Of a stretch of 64,000 nt of DNA, positions 36,247 through 45,988 are shown in pieces. The notes below the pieces were generated by a model. The model had not been told where the DNA came from. It did not search any database and was given only the letters and a program-made list of their open reading frames with translations. Position 1 is the stretch's first letter. Every line of letters begins with the position of its first letter. Made by a program: the position numbers and the translations under genes. The stretch is from contig NC_015385.1 in NCBI RefSeq assembly GCF_000195275.1, forward strand, positions 2,248,501 through 2,312,500, given 5' to 3'. The DNA is from Treponema succinifaciens DSM 2489 (lineage in GTDB: Bacteria; Spirochaetota; Spirochaetia; Treponematales; Treponemataceae).

Positions 36247-37569
36247 TTAAAAATCACATTCACAGTTAAATTCCATGACTTTTCCAGTAGAAGGATGTGT
36301 GAATTTTATATAGCAAGAATGAAGCATAAGCCGTTCACCCGGTTCACAATGCCCATATAAGGTATCGCCAATTATCGGAACTCCAAAACCATGAGAGTCG
36401 GCGCTTGCAAGACGAAGCTGATGAGTTCGCCCAGTATGCGGAATAAACAAAACTCGTGTAACATTTTTTTTATTTTCCAAAGGACTTAAATATTTTTCCA
36501 CATCAAGTATTTTCCATTCAGTAATAGCTTTTTTTCCATATACAGAATCCCAAATCTGATGCGGACGATTTTCAATATCAAGCCTAAAATAAAGTTCCAT
36601 AGTTCCACTTTGCGGAATTCCTTTTTTTGCAAGAATTCCATCAAGCAAGGCGACGTATTTTTTTTGAACAAGACCTTCTTCAAATTGCCGGCATAAATTT
36701 CTATGAGCGTCTTTTGTAAAAGCAAGAATCATAAGCCCAGAAGTTTCCATGTCCAGCCTATGCACGGAAGGCTGCTCAATACATTCAGGAAAAAGTTTTT
36801 TTAAACGGTTTACAATGCAATCTTGCTTTTCAGGTCCTCGGCCAGGTACGCTTAAAAGTCCGCTTTGCTTGTTCACAACAATTAAATCGTTATCACGGTA
36901 CAAAATTTTCAAGCCAAGAATTTCAGGAAGAATCAAGCCGCACCGTTCATCGCAAGGAGAATATTTGCAGTCTGAGATTTTGTTTTCAGTTGATTTTCCA
37001 TAAAAAACTTCGCACATGCTAAGCGGAGTTAAATTATTTTTAAATGCAAAATTCAAAAGTTTTGGAGCACAGCAATCACCTGTCCCTGTAGGCGGAAGGC
37101 GGTTTTTGCAAATTTGTTTTAGCGGACGATTTTTCCCATCAAAGCAATAAAAACTGTAAAGTTCATGCACTTTTTCCAAAGATTCAGAAGTAAAAGCAGA
37201 ACGGCGAAACTGCAAATCTTGAACTTCTTCTTTTCGACAAGCTTTTAATTTTTCTGTAAGTAGATGAATTTCCTTGTCATTTTTTTGAAGAGCTGACATA
37301 ATTTTTTTGCTAGAAACAATCGGTTCAACAAAAATCGCATCTTGGAATTTTCCTTCTATCTTTCTTGAGATTCCAGAAACTGTAAAAAAAATTTTATTTT
37401 CCTGCGCAGAATTTTTTGCAACAAGAACTCCAATCATAATTCCATTCGCAAAACGTTCTGCGCTTATTTTTTCCGTCGTATAAACAAGAGAAAGTTTCTT
37501 TTCTTCCAAAAGCGAAATTATTTCTTTGCAATATTTAAATGCCAGCGCTTCATCAAAAGGAGGAAACAT
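36247..37569 (-). CDS. RluA-family pseudouridine synthase with N-terminal extension
   Basis: The 440-residue protein has the RluA catalytic region (about 220-440): ILYRDNDLIVVNKQSGLLS, the motif VHRLDMETSGLM with the catalytic aspartate, and HTGRTHQLRLA. The first 200 residues contain a helical stretch and PPTGTGDCCAPKLLNFAF, an extension found in a subgroup of RluA proteins. The target RNA position cannot be told from sequence. It is convergent with ychF and lies seven bases downstream of the pyridoxal kinase gene. Confidence 0.88.
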   Translation of the reverse strand: MFPPFDEALAFKYCKEIISLLEEKKLSLVYTTEKISAERFANGIMIGVLVAKNSAQENKIFFTVSGISRKIEGKFQDAIFVEPIVSSKKIMSALQKNDKEIHLLTEKLKACRKEEVQDLQFRRSAFTSESLEKVHELYSFYCFDGKNRPLKQICKNRLPPTGTGDCCAPKLLNFAFKNNLTPLSMCEVFYGKSTENKISDCKYSPCDERCGLILPEILGLKILYRDNDLIVVNKQSGLLSVPGRGPEKQDCIVNRLKKLFPECIEQPSVHRLDMETSGLMILAFTKDAHRNLCRQFEEGLVQKKYVALLDGILAKKGIPQSGTMELYFRLDIENRPHQIWDSVYGKKAITEWKILDVEKYLSPLENKKNVTRVLFIPHTGRTHQLRLASADSHGFGVPIIGDTLYGHCEPGERLMLHSCYIKFTHPSTGKVMEFNCECDF

Positions 37570-37576
37570 TTTTTAA

Positions 37577-38407
37577 TTATACAGAAAAAATCTGTTTAAC
37601 TAAATATGGAATCGCCTTTTCAAATTTTACGCCGTACCAATGATCCTTATCATCAAGAGTTGCCTTTATAGATTCAACAACATAATTTGCGGCAATTTTT
37701 GCAGAACAAAACAAATCTTTTCCATTGCAAAGCGCACCTGTAAATGCCGACGCAAAGACATCGCCAGTTCCGTGCATTTGAACAGGAAGTCGTTCTGTAA
37801 AATAATATTCAACTGACTTTCCATTGCAAACCGCAACACCAAGTTTTTCTTTTTCAAAACTTACACCGGTAAGCACAACATTTTTTGTGCCAAGATTTAT
37901 AAGTCCGTTGCAAATATTTTCAATATAATCTTCGCCGTAATTTTCGCTTTGATATTCGATTCCTAAAAGAAATGAAGCTTCTGTAATATTCGGAAGAACA
38001 ACATCAGCACCATTGCAAAGTTCAGACATCTTTTTGGGGAAGTCGGGAGCAAAGCCAGCGTACATTTTTCCATTATCAGCCATTACAGGATCCACAACAA
38101 CAATCGCGTCATTGCGAGAAGTTTCCTTTATAATTTTTTTTATAATAGGAATTTGGGCTTCCGAAACATATCCTGTATAAAATGCGCTGAAAGTAATATT
38201 TTCTTTTTTCCACTGATTTAAAATATTTTCCATGTCTCCTGTCAAATCGTTGAATGTCCATGCTTTAAATGCAGTATGATTTGAAAGAACTGAACTTGGA
38301 AGAACCGCAGTTTCAATTCCGCAGGCCGAAATAACAGGAAGCGCAACAGTAAGCGAACACTGTCCAACGCATGAAATATCCTGAATTGTAAGAAGACGTT
38401 TGTCCAT
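37577..38407 (-). CDS. pdxY: Pyridoxal/pyridoxamine kinase (PdxY type)
   Basis: The 276-residue ribokinase-fold enzyme begins KRLLTIQDISCVGQCSLTVA and has TAVLPSSVLSNHTAF, VVVDPVMADNGKMY and the anion-hole motif HGTGDVFASAF. It phosphorylates vitamin B6 vitamers to PLP precursors. The frame is open to 38449, but ATG 38407 follows GAGGTG and matches family starts. It diverges from a PdxR-type regulator, which supports the B6 assignment. Confidence 0.86.
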   Translation of the reverse strand: MDKRLLTIQDISCVGQCSLTVALPVISACGIETAVLPSSVLSNHTAFKAWTFNDLTGDMENILNQWKKENITFSAFYTGYVSEAQIPIIKKIIKETSRNDAIVVVDPVMADNGKMYAGFAPDFPKKMSELCNGADVVLPNITEASFLLGIEYQSENYGEDYIENICNGLINLGTKNVVLTGVSFEKEKLGVAVCNGKSVEYYFTERLPVQMHGTGDVFASAFTGALCNGKDLFCSAKIAANYVVESIKATLDDKDHWYGVKFEKAIPYLVKQIFSV

Positions 38408-38507
38408 AAAACACCTCATTTTATAAAATTTAAATTTTACAATATACAAAAACTGACATTATTAATATAATCATATTGATACAATTTTTATATAACCAGA
38501 GAAAAAT

Positions 38508-39965
38508 ATGTTTACTTATGATTTTTCTAAAAAAGGAACAATGACTTTCTGTGATTTTTTAATCGAAAACATAAAATCAAAAATCATAGACGGAACATTA
38601 TCTCCAAATGAAAAGCTCCCGTCAAAACGAACACTTGCATCTCACTTGGGAGTAAGCGTAATCACAGTTCAAAATGCCTACTCAGAATTAATAAGCCAAG
38701 GCTACATTTTTTCAATTGAGAAAAAAGGATTTTTTGTCACAGAACTTCCAAAAGAAATAAAATCCCTTTCATCAAATTCTTACAAACAGAATTTCAAAAA
38801 AGAAAAAAGCATAAAAAAAATAAATTCAAAAAACAAAGAAAAAATTTTCATAGACCTAAAATCAAATTCTATTGGCTGGGAAAAATTTCCGTTTTCAATC
38901 TGGTCAAAAATAATGCGAAAAGTCCTAAACAGTCCGCATGAAAATCTTTTAAAAAGTCAGCCGCTGCAAGGAACACTTGAACTAAGAGAAGCAATCTGCA
39001 AGCATTTGAAAAGCTTTAAAAACATAGAAGCAGTTCCAGAGCAAATTGTAGTAGGCGCAGGAACAGAAATGCTTTACAGTTTTGTCGTTCAACTTTTGGG
39101 AAATGAAAAAATATATGCCGTTGAAAATCCAGGATACAAAAAAATTGCACAGATTTTTGAAATGAACGGAGCAAACATAAAACATATTCCAATCGACAAA
39201 AACGGACTTAACATAGAAGCCCTAAAAAAAACAAACGCATCTGTAGTTCATGTAACTCCAAGCCATCACTTTCCAACAGGAATTGTAATGCCGGTAAAAA
39301 GGCGAATGGAACTTTTATTTTGGGCGCAAGAAAAAAGTGAACGCTACATAATTGAAGATGACTACGACAGCGAATTTCGATTTACTGGGAAACCAATACT
39401 TCCACTTTTGTGCGCTTCAAAAAATGAAAATGTAATTTACATAAATTCATTTTCAAAAACACTTTCGCCTTCTTTTAGAATATGCTACATGGTTCTTCCA
39501 AAAAAGCTTTCTGAAAAGTTCAATTCAAAATTCAACTTCTGTTCATGCACAGTAAATTCATTTGAACAGTATGCGCTTGCGGATTTTATAAAAGAAGAGC
39601 ATTATTCCAAGCACATTATCAGAATGAAAAATTATTACAGAAATCTTCGCAATGAACTGATTTTTAAAATTGAAAATTCAGAGTTAAAAAATTTTGTAAA
39701 AATCCACGAGGAAAATTCAGGTCTTCATTTTTTGCTTTCAATAAATTCCAAATTCAGCGGAAAAACTTTAGAAACACGGCTTAAAAAAAATGGAATAAAA
39801 ATTTCAGCGCTGAAAGATTTTTTTTATGAGCTTGAAGAATTTTCAATTTTTCCAGAAGAGAATAAAAATTTCCGAATAGACAAAACATTTGTTGTAAATT
39901 ATTCAGGCATAGAAAAACAAAAGATTCCAAAAACAGTTGAACTGATTCTGGAATCTATAAAGTGA
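38508..39965 (+). CDS. pdxR: MocR/PdxR-type GntR regulator with aminotransferase domain
   Basis: The 485-residue protein fuses a GntR winged helix (residues about 10-80, SPNEKLPSKRTLASHLGVS) to a class I aminotransferase-like domain (VGAGTEMLYSF, HVTPSHHFPTG, IIEDDYDSEFR, INSFSKTLSPSFR with the PLP lysine). Such PLP-sensing regulators control vitamin B6 genes. The 100-base A/T-rich gap to the divergent kinase gene must hold both promoters and probably the operator, which I could not resolve. An AGAGAAA site precedes the ATG. Confidence 0.87.
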   Translation: MFTYDFSKKGTMTFCDFLIENIKSKIIDGTLSPNEKLPSKRTLASHLGVSVITVQNAYSELISQGYIFSIEKKGFFVTELPKEIKSLSSNSYKQNFKKEKSIKKINSKNKEKIFIDLKSNSIGWEKFPFSIWSKIMRKVLNSPHENLLKSQPLQGTLELREAICKHLKSFKNIEAVPEQIVVGAGTEMLYSFVVQLLGNEKIYAVENPGYKKIAQIFEMNGANIKHIPIDKNGLNIEALKKTNASVVHVTPSHHFPTGIVMPVKRRMELLFWAQEKSERYIIEDDYDSEFRFTGKPILPLLCASKNENVIYINSFSKTLSPSFRICYMVLPKKLSEKFNSKFNFCSCTVNSFEQYALADFIKEEHYSKHIIRMKNYYRNLRNELIFKIENSELKNFVKIHEENSGLHFLLSINSKFSGKTLETRLKKNGIKISALKDFFYELEEFSIFPEENKNFRIDKTFVVNYSGIEKQKIPKTVELILESIK

Positions 39966-39986
39966 AAAAGAATATTAAAATTTTTT

Positions 39987-40565
39987 TTAGCTTCTAAAAA
40001 TTATATCGCCGTTATAAGACATTTTTTCAATTATTGCGCCGCTTTCAACGTGAATGCCTTTTTCACGAAGCGCATCTCCGCCCGACTGAAATGCCTTTTC
40101 AATTGCAACACAAATTCCCTGCACTTTCGCGCCGGCGTTTTCAGCAATTTCAATCAGACCATTCATTGCATTTCCATTCGCAAGAAAATCATCTACCAAA
40201 AGAATTTTGTCATCAGAAGAAAGATATTCCCTCGAAATAACAATATTGTAATTGCAAGAATTTGTGTGCGACCAAACTGTAGAATAGTACACATCATCCG
40301 ACAAAGCCGCACTCTTATGTTTCTTGGCAAAGAGAACAGGAACATTTCCAAATGCCCTGGCGACAGAACAGGCAACAGCAATTCCGCTTGCTTCAATTGT
40401 AACAATTTTTGTTATATCCACACCGTCAAAAGACTTTTTAAAATCCTCTGCCAATTTATCAAGCAAGTCAACATCAATCTGATGATTTAAAAAACTATTT
40501 ACTTTTAAAATATTTCCCGGCAAAACAATGCCGTCTTTTTTTATTCTATCTTCGAGCAATTTCAT
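39987..40565 (-). CDS. xpt: Xanthine phosphoribosyltransferase
   Basis: The 192-residue purine salvage enzyme has the PRPP-binding loop ILLVDDFLANGNAMNGL, the early KVNSFLNHQIDVDLL and IEASGIAVA motifs, and VPVLFAKKHKS. It converts xanthine and PRPP to XMP, feeding the guaB product pool. It follows relA by 43 bases. No purine riboswitch was recognised in the gap. Confidence 0.92.
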   Translation of the reverse strand: MKLLEDRIKKDGIVLPGNILKVNSFLNHQIDVDLLDKLAEDFKKSFDGVDITKIVTIEASGIAVACSVARAFGNVPVLFAKKHKSAALSDDVYYSTVWSHTNSCNYNIVISREYLSSDDKILLVDDFLANGNAMNGLIEIAENAGAKVQGICVAIEKAFQSGGDALREKGIHVESGAIIEKMSYNGDIIFRS

Positions 40566-40608
40566 AACGCAATATTAGAAAAAAAATAACATTTATGCAA
40601 CACAGTTT

Positions 40609-42519
40609 TTAACGCTGCTTTTTATACTGATTTTTTTCAATTTGCTTTTGCCGCGATTTTTCCCTGTTCTGCTCAAGAAGCTTGTCTTTTTTTTCTTGCT
40701 TTTTATCAGCAGAAGTGTCCCACTCAACAGCAACAGAACGCTCCTGAATTGCAGGAATTCTAAGAAAAGTCAAACAGTCAGCGCGATGAACGGTTATTCC
40801 TCTGCTATGAGAAACATAACCGACAATCGGATCTCCGGGAACAGGCTTGCAGCATTGCGCAATAGTAACTAAAAAATTCGTATCATTTTCAATGCGGATT
40901 CTTCCTGTGAAATTTTGCGACTGCTGTTTTTTCAAGGCTGCCTTTCGTTTTCTCTCCGCGGAATTTTCTTCGGCAATTTTTTTAGAATACAAAGTGTTCG
41001 CCGCAATTTCCGCCTCACGTTTTTCCTGAGCCTCCTTGTCAATAAACGTCGGATCATTTTCAACAAGCCAAGAATGAATTTTTTGCCGCGCCTTTGAAGT
41101 CTTTACAGCTTGAAGCTGGCTTTGAGTCGGATGCGCCTGAGGATTCGTAAGAATTTCAATAATCTGCGTATTCTTTAAAGGCTGAGTAAGAGGAATTATT
41201 TTTCCATCAGCTTTTGCGCCGACAACTTTTTCGCCTATGCCGGAATGAATCGCATAAGCAAAGTCAATTGCATTTGCGCCAGCTGGAAGTTCCTTCACAT
41301 CGCCCTTTGGAGTAAAAACATAAATTGAATCGCCAAGAAGATCACTTTTCAGTTCCGCAAAAAATTTCTCATCGCTCAAATCTTCATTCCGAAGCGCGCG
41401 CAACTGATTTATGATGCTCAAGTCTTCGGCTTTTACCATATCATGGTTTGTTCCCTTTTTATAAAGCCAATGGGAAGCAACACCATGCTCGGCAATACTG
41501 TGCATCTCCTGTGTGCGGATTTGAATTTCAAGAGGCTTTCCTTCGCAAATCACAGTTGTATGCAAAGACTGATAGCCGTTCGCTTTTGGCATTGCAATAT
41601 AATCTTTGAATCTTCCTTCCATAGGTTTCCAAAGACCGTGAACAATTCCAATCAAAGTGTAGCATTCAGATTCCGTGTTGCAAATTATTCTAAGCGCAAG
41701 CAAATCATAAAGCTCGCCAGGCTCCTTGTTGCGTTTTCTCATTTTTTGGTAAATCGAATAAAAATGCTTTGCGCGGCTCGTTATGTTTACAGTTATTCCG
41801 GCTTTTTCTGTGGCTGTATAAATTTTTTTCACAGCATTATTAAGGTACTCGGATCTTTCTGCTTTTTTTTGCGCCACAATTGATTTTATCTGCTGAAAAA
41901 CTTCCGGGTTTGAATACTTCAAGCTCAAGTCTTCCATTTCACTTTTTACATCAGACATACCAAGGCGGCTTGCAAGCGGACACCAAATGTCAATCACTTC
42001 TTTTGCAACTGCGCGCTGAGCCTGTGCGGAAACAAATTTCAAATTGCGCATACGATCAAGACGGTCAGCAAGTTTTACAAGAATAACGCGAATGTCGTCA
42101 ACCATAGCAAAAAGCATTTTTCTTATGCTGTCGGCCTGATGCAAAGAAGTTGAATTTATTTTTAATCCAGTTATTTTCGCAGTTCCATTGCAAATTACAG
42201 CAATTTCTTTTCCAAACTTTTTTTCAATTTCTGGAAGACAGTCATTGTCTACATCAAGAATATTGTGGAAGAAGCCTGCAATAATTGTGTCCGCACCAAG
42301 ATTTTTTTCAGCAAGAATTGTTGCAACTCTAAGCGGATGAAGATAATAAGGCTTTCCGCATTTTCGCTTAAGTTCAGAAGTTTTGGAAATTAAATAATCC
42401 CATGCGCTTTGAATTTTTTTCCATTCTTCTGGAGTGTAGTTTTCAGAAAATTTTTTAGAAAACTGGCTGATTAAAATTTCAGGATCAGTTTCTACAACTT
42501 CATCAATTTTTTCTGACAT
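40609..42519 (-). CDS. relA: RelA/SpoT-family (p)ppGpp synthetase with degenerate hydrolase site
   Basis: The 636-residue protein has an HD-type domain (about 50-200), the synthetase domain with DLLALRIIC, GRFKDYIAMPKANGYQSLHT and EIQIRTQEMHSIAEHG, a TGS domain (DSIYVFTPKGDVKELP) and a region with CCKPVPGDPIVGY; the C-terminal ACT domain is missing. The hydrolase motif HDxxED reads HNILDV (85-90), and the usual RLHN site reads RLDR, so (p)ppGpp breakdown is probably lost. ATG 42519 follows GAGG; an open frame extends to 42612 without a start signal. It lies in the hydrolase-U32-relA-xpt operon. Confidence 0.9.
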   Translation of the reverse strand: MSEKIDEVVETDPEILISQFSKKFSENYTPEEWKKIQSAWDYLISKTSELKRKCGKPYYLHPLRVATILAEKNLGADTIIAGFFHNILDVDNDCLPEIEKKFGKEIAVICNGTAKITGLKINSTSLHQADSIRKMLFAMVDDIRVILVKLADRLDRMRNLKFVSAQAQRAVAKEVIDIWCPLASRLGMSDVKSEMEDLSLKYSNPEVFQQIKSIVAQKKAERSEYLNNAVKKIYTATEKAGITVNITSRAKHFYSIYQKMRKRNKEPGELYDLLALRIICNTESECYTLIGIVHGLWKPMEGRFKDYIAMPKANGYQSLHTTVICEGKPLEIQIRTQEMHSIAEHGVASHWLYKKGTNHDMVKAEDLSIINQLRALRNEDLSDEKFFAELKSDLLGDSIYVFTPKGDVKELPAGANAIDFAYAIHSGIGEKVVGAKADGKIIPLTQPLKNTQIIEILTNPQAHPTQSQLQAVKTSKARQKIHSWLVENDPTFIDKEAQEKREAEIAANTLYSKKIAEENSAERKRKAALKKQQSQNFTGRIRIENDTNFLVTIAQCCKPVPGDPIVGYVSHSRGITVHRADCLTFLRIPAIQERSVAVEWDTSADKKQEKKDKLLEQNREKSRQKQIEKNQYKKQR

Positions 42520-42580
42520 AGGCAATCCTCTTTGATTGACTATATCACATAACAAAACTATGGTCAAAAGCAGAAAAATT

Positions 42581-44047
42581 TTATCTTCCGCTGTCTCTGA
42601 ATTTTCCTTCAATATAATCAGGATCTTTTGAGCGAAGCAAACTTCCCTGCTGAAGTTTCAGCCTTGTATAGAAAACGCAAGAATGCCCGTTGCAAACCCA
42701 ATTGTACAATTCGCCGTTTTCTGGATTCACAAGCACAAAATCTTTTCCCCATAAAATTTTCTGCGCAACAGTGTCGGGAGAAACAATTTCAAGTTCTGTG
42801 GATTTTGTGATCATGTTAAGGCTTTCAAAGCTGTACATTTTAAATCCGTCAATTTTTTCAGCGAAAGGAAGATTCAAATCAGGATGCTCTGCAAATCTTT
42901 TGTCGGCGGCGGCTTTTGCTTCCGGGCAAAGCGAATTGTATTTTTCATCACGAATTTTTTTATTCAGCGCGGCTTTTTCAAGAATAGAGTTTTCATCCTG
43001 CAAAGAAAGCTCGTTTCCAAATTCCGCGGAAAGTTCAAACGGACTGTCGCTTGCGCCGCTTACCGCAACATCCGCATCAGATTTATTATAATAAAATCCT
43101 GTGGCAAACGGACGATGGCTTACTTTATAAAGTTCTTCAACAAAAGGCGTTGCTTCCTCCTGCGGAATTTTTCCTTCAAGCGCATCAATCGCCTTTCTGT
43201 AAGCCCGCGTAATCAAGGCAACGTAATAGACACTTTTCATTCGTCCTTCAATTTTAAGCGAATCCACGCCGGCATTCTTTAAATCCGCAAGATGATCTAT
43301 CATGCACAAATCTTTTGACGACAACACGGCTGTAAAATTTTCTCCTTCATAAACTGGAAAAAATTCATCAGGGCGTTTATGTTCACGCAAAACAAGATTT
43401 CCACTTTCTGAAATTTGCTTGGCATTTTCTCCAAGGCTTGCAAGAACATCATAATCCCAGCGGCAAGTATGGCTGCAAAATCCTTCCTGCGCACTACGTC
43501 CATTTAAATACGCACTCATCAAGCAGCGGCCGGAATATGCGATGCACATTGCGCCATGAACAAAACATTCAATTTCCATTTCTGGAACTGAGTTTTTTAT
43601 TTCAGCAATTTCTTTTAAAGAAGCCTCGCGTCCCATTACAACTCTGCTGAATCCCAGCGACTTATAAACTTTTACAGCTTCACGGTTCATGCAGCTTGCT
43701 TGCGTTGAAAGATGCAATGCCGCTTTTGGAAATTCTTTTTGAAGAATCGGAACAATTCCCAAATCCTGAACAATAAAAGCATCAATCGGATAATTTTTAA
43801 AATACGGAATATTTTGAATCAGCCTGTCAATCTCGTCATTATGAAACGCAATGTTCAATGCGCAGTGAAGTTTTTTTCCGGGGAACTGTTTTTTTAGTTC
43901 GCAGACTTTTTTATATTCATCTTCATAAAAATTGTCTGCCTTAACACGCAAAGAAAAATTTTTCAGTCCAATGTAAACAGCATCAGCGCCGTAAATATAT
44001 CCGTACTTAAGTTTTTCAACATTTCCAGCAGGAGAAAGAAGTTCCAT
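42581..44047 (-). CDS. Peptidase U32-family protein (RNA hydroxylation type)
   Basis: The 488-residue protein starts MELLSPAGNVEKLKYGYIYG and has the family signature ECFVHGAMCIAYSGRCLMSA followed by the cysteine-rich CSHTCRWDY segment that binds an iron-sulfur cluster in relatives. Characterised U32 proteins (TrhP, RlhA) hydroxylate tRNA or rRNA rather than degrade protein. Which RNA is modified here is unknown. It starts three bases after the hydrolase gene stop. Confidence 0.87.
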   Translation of the reverse strand: MELLSPAGNVEKLKYGYIYGADAVYIGLKNFSLRVKADNFYEDEYKKVCELKKQFPGKKLHCALNIAFHNDEIDRLIQNIPYFKNYPIDAFIVQDLGIVPILQKEFPKAALHLSTQASCMNREAVKVYKSLGFSRVVMGREASLKEIAEIKNSVPEMEIECFVHGAMCIAYSGRCLMSAYLNGRSAQEGFCSHTCRWDYDVLASLGENAKQISESGNLVLREHKRPDEFFPVYEGENFTAVLSSKDLCMIDHLADLKNAGVDSLKIEGRMKSVYYVALITRAYRKAIDALEGKIPQEEATPFVEELYKVSHRPFATGFYYNKSDADVAVSGASDSPFELSAEFGNELSLQDENSILEKAALNKKIRDEKYNSLCPEAKAAADKRFAEHPDLNLPFAEKIDGFKMYSFESLNMITKSTELEIVSPDTVAQKILWGKDFVLVNPENGELYNWVCNGHSCVFYTRLKLQQGSLLRSKDPDYIEGKFRDSGR

Positions 44048-44050
44048 ATT

Positions 44051-45007
44051 TTATTCCACCGCGATATTATTTTCACGCATAAGACGTTCCCGCTCTTTTA
44101 TTTCGCTTTCTGAAAGTCCGTTTCTTTTGTTTATGTAGTGTCCGATTTTTTCAACAGCCTCGTGCGACTCAAGCAAAAATTCATCCGCCATCTGAAACAT
44201 AAACATCATTTCCGGCCAGACATCCAAAACACATTTTCCGCCTGAATAAATAATTTTCTTCGCCAAACTTTCTGCGCTGTCAAGAAGAATTTCTTTTTCG
44301 CCACACTGAATATAAACTTCAGGAAAAGTTGAAAAATCATTTTCAGAAGCAAACAAAGGCGAAACCTGAATATTTTTTAAATTGGAAGAATAAGTGTAAA
44401 GATCAGATGCATGACGCAAATCTTCATTTCCCAAAATTTCATCGCGGATTTTTTTATTCGAAAGATTTTCAGTTGAAAGATCAAGCCAAGGAGAAATCAA
44501 AATTATTTTTGAAACCAAGCTGCGTTTTTTTTCTTCAGTCCTAAGCATAAGTCCCAACGCAATGCTCGCACCGCTTCCGTCTGCCGCAAGAATAATTTCC
44601 TTAGATTCATCATCTTCTAAAATTCCGCTGAAAACTTTTTCAACATCTTCAATTGAAGAAGGAAAAGGATAAGAAGGAGCAAGTCTGAATTCCGGCACAA
44701 CAACTTTTGCAGAAACAGCATTTGCAAAGATTGAGCAAAAACTTCTCCAGCTGTCCCGCGAACCTCCAACAAAAGAACCACCGTGAACATAAATCACAAT
44801 CCTGTTCGAAGCAAAAATTTCAGGAACAAGAATATCGCATTTTACGCCGCCGATTTTTTTCTCAGTGCGCTCAACATGATTCGGAATAAAATCCGCTTTG
44901 AATTTTTTTTCCAGCTTGCTTCTAAAAGCCTCAACTTCGTTTTTTGGAGACAAAACCAAAGCCTTAAGTTTTTTTACTGCGGCCTTTCTGTCAACTTTGA
45001 TTTCCAT
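44051..45007 (-). CDS. Alpha/beta hydrolase of the HSL/acetyl-esterase type
   Basis: The 318-residue protein has the oxyanion-hole motif YVHGGSFVGGSRDSW (about 90), VPEFRLAPSYPFPSS, and the nucleophile region AADGSGASIALGL with serine. Later sequence supplies an aspartate/glutamate and a histidine-like region, although the usual final catalytic histidine is not obvious. Substrate unknown. ATG 45007 is chosen over an upstream frame start at 45148 because the latter would run through the metA promoter and start. It is divergent from metA. Confidence 0.78.
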   Translation of the reverse strand: MEIKVDRKAAVKKLKALVLSPKNEVEAFRSKLEKKFKADFIPNHVERTEKKIGGVKCDILVPEIFASNRIVIYVHGGSFVGGSRDSWRSFCSIFANAVSAKVVVPEFRLAPSYPFPSSIEDVEKVFSGILEDDESKEIILAADGSGASIALGLMLRTEEKKRSLVSKIILISPWLDLSTENLSNKKIRDEILGNEDLRHASDLYTYSSNLKNIQVSPLFASENDFSTFPEVYIQCGEKEILLDSAESLAKKIIYSGGKCVLDVWPEMMFMFQMADEFLLESHEAVEKIGHYINKRNGLSESEIKERERLMRENNIAVE

Positions 45008-45040
45008 AATTTTGAGATTATAGCAAATTACATGAAAACT

Positions 45041-45049
45041 TGCTATAAT
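45041..45049 (+). promoter_or_regulatory. Extended -10 element of metA
   Basis: TGCTATAAT (45041-45049) matches the extended -10 consensus TGnTATAAT. No good -35 box is present. The element ends six bases before the metA ATG, predicting a leaderless or nearly leaderless transcript. Confidence 0.5.
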
Positions 45050-45055
45050 GCGTCC

Positions 45056-45970
45056 ATGCCAATCAGAATTGATTCCGACCTTCCAGCCAGAAGCACTCTT
45101 GAAAATGAAAATATATTTGTGATGACAGAAGAGCGCGCAGTTTCCCAAGATATACGTCCGCTCAAAATTGCGATTGTAAATTTAATGCCGACAAAGGAAG
45201 TTACAGAAACTCAGCTTCTTAGGCTTCTTTCAAATACTCCGCTTCAAATTGACATTTCGCTTGTGCAGATGAAAGGACACATTTCAAAAAACACAGACAA
45301 AAATCATCTGGAAAAATTCTATATGTCATCGGAAGAAATCTTCAGCAGGAAATTTGACGGAATGATTATAACAGGCGCGCCGGTAGAGCAGATTCCATTT
45401 GAGCAAGTTGACTACTGGAATGAACTTTGCAAAATAATGGACTACGCGAAAAAAAATGTTTTCTGTACACTTTACATTTGCTGGGGTGCAATGGCAGGAC
45501 TTTATTATCTGCACGGAATAAACAAGCACATTGTTGAAAAAAAGTATTCAGGAATTTTTTACTCAAAACTTTTAGACTCAAAAGAACCTTTAATGCGCGG
45601 CTTTGATGATTATTTTCCAGTTCCAACTTCGCGCTACACAAAAATACTCACAGAAGATATTGCGTCAAATGAAAAACTTTCGCTGCTTGCATATTCAGAA
45701 ACAACTGGAGTTACACTTGCAAAGTCAAAAGACAACAGAAGTATTTTTATGACAGGCCACTTGGAATATGACCCTGAAACATTGGCAGAAGAATACAAGC
45801 GAGATTTAAAAAAAGGAATAAATCCATCAATGCCGGAAAATTATTTTACAGACAATGATCCTTCCAAGCCGATTTTTTCAAAATGGAGAAGCACAGCGCA
45901 CTTGTTCTATTCAAACTGGCTGAACTACTACGTATACCAAGAAACTCCATATAGGTTTACTGGAGTATAA
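45056..45970 (+). CDS. metA: Homoserine O-acyltransferase (MetA family, acetyl-type residue)
   Basis: The 304-residue enzyme acylates homoserine for methionine synthesis. It shows the LKIAIVNLMPTKEVTETQLLR motif start region, the nucleophile cysteine in YICWGAMAGLYY, and GHLEYDPETL with catalytic His and Glu. In GAPVEQIPF, glutamate stands where E. coli has glycine; in this family that glutamate correlates with acetyl-CoA use rather than succinyl-CoA. ATG 45056 is the correct start by family length. There is no Shine-Dalgarno sequence. Confidence 0.9.
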   Translation: MPIRIDSDLPARSTLENENIFVMTEERAVSQDIRPLKIAIVNLMPTKEVTETQLLRLLSNTPLQIDISLVQMKGHISKNTDKNHLEKFYMSSEEIFSRKFDGMIITGAPVEQIPFEQVDYWNELCKIMDYAKKNVFCTLYICWGAMAGLYYLHGINKHIVEKKYSGIFYSKLLDSKEPLMRGFDDYFPVPTSRYTKILTEDIASNEKLSLLAYSETTGVTLAKSKDNRSIFMTGHLEYDPETLAEEYKRDLKKGINPSMPENYFTDNDPSKPIFSKWRSTAHLFYSNWLNYYVYQETPYRFTGV

Positions 45971-45988
45971 AGAGACTGAATAAGCAGA

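Noticed and set aside
40566-40608. Purine riboswitch before xpt
   Set aside because: The gap is only 43 bases and contains no three-way junction motif.
42520-42612. N-terminal extension of relA to 42612
   Set aside because: No ribosome binding site, overlap with the U32 gene end, and GAGG precedes the ATG at 42519, which fits the family start.
44783-45055. Long metA frame beginning at 44783
   Set aside because: It runs antisense through the hydrolase gene, and homoserine acyltransferases begin at MPIRIDSDL, which is at 45056.
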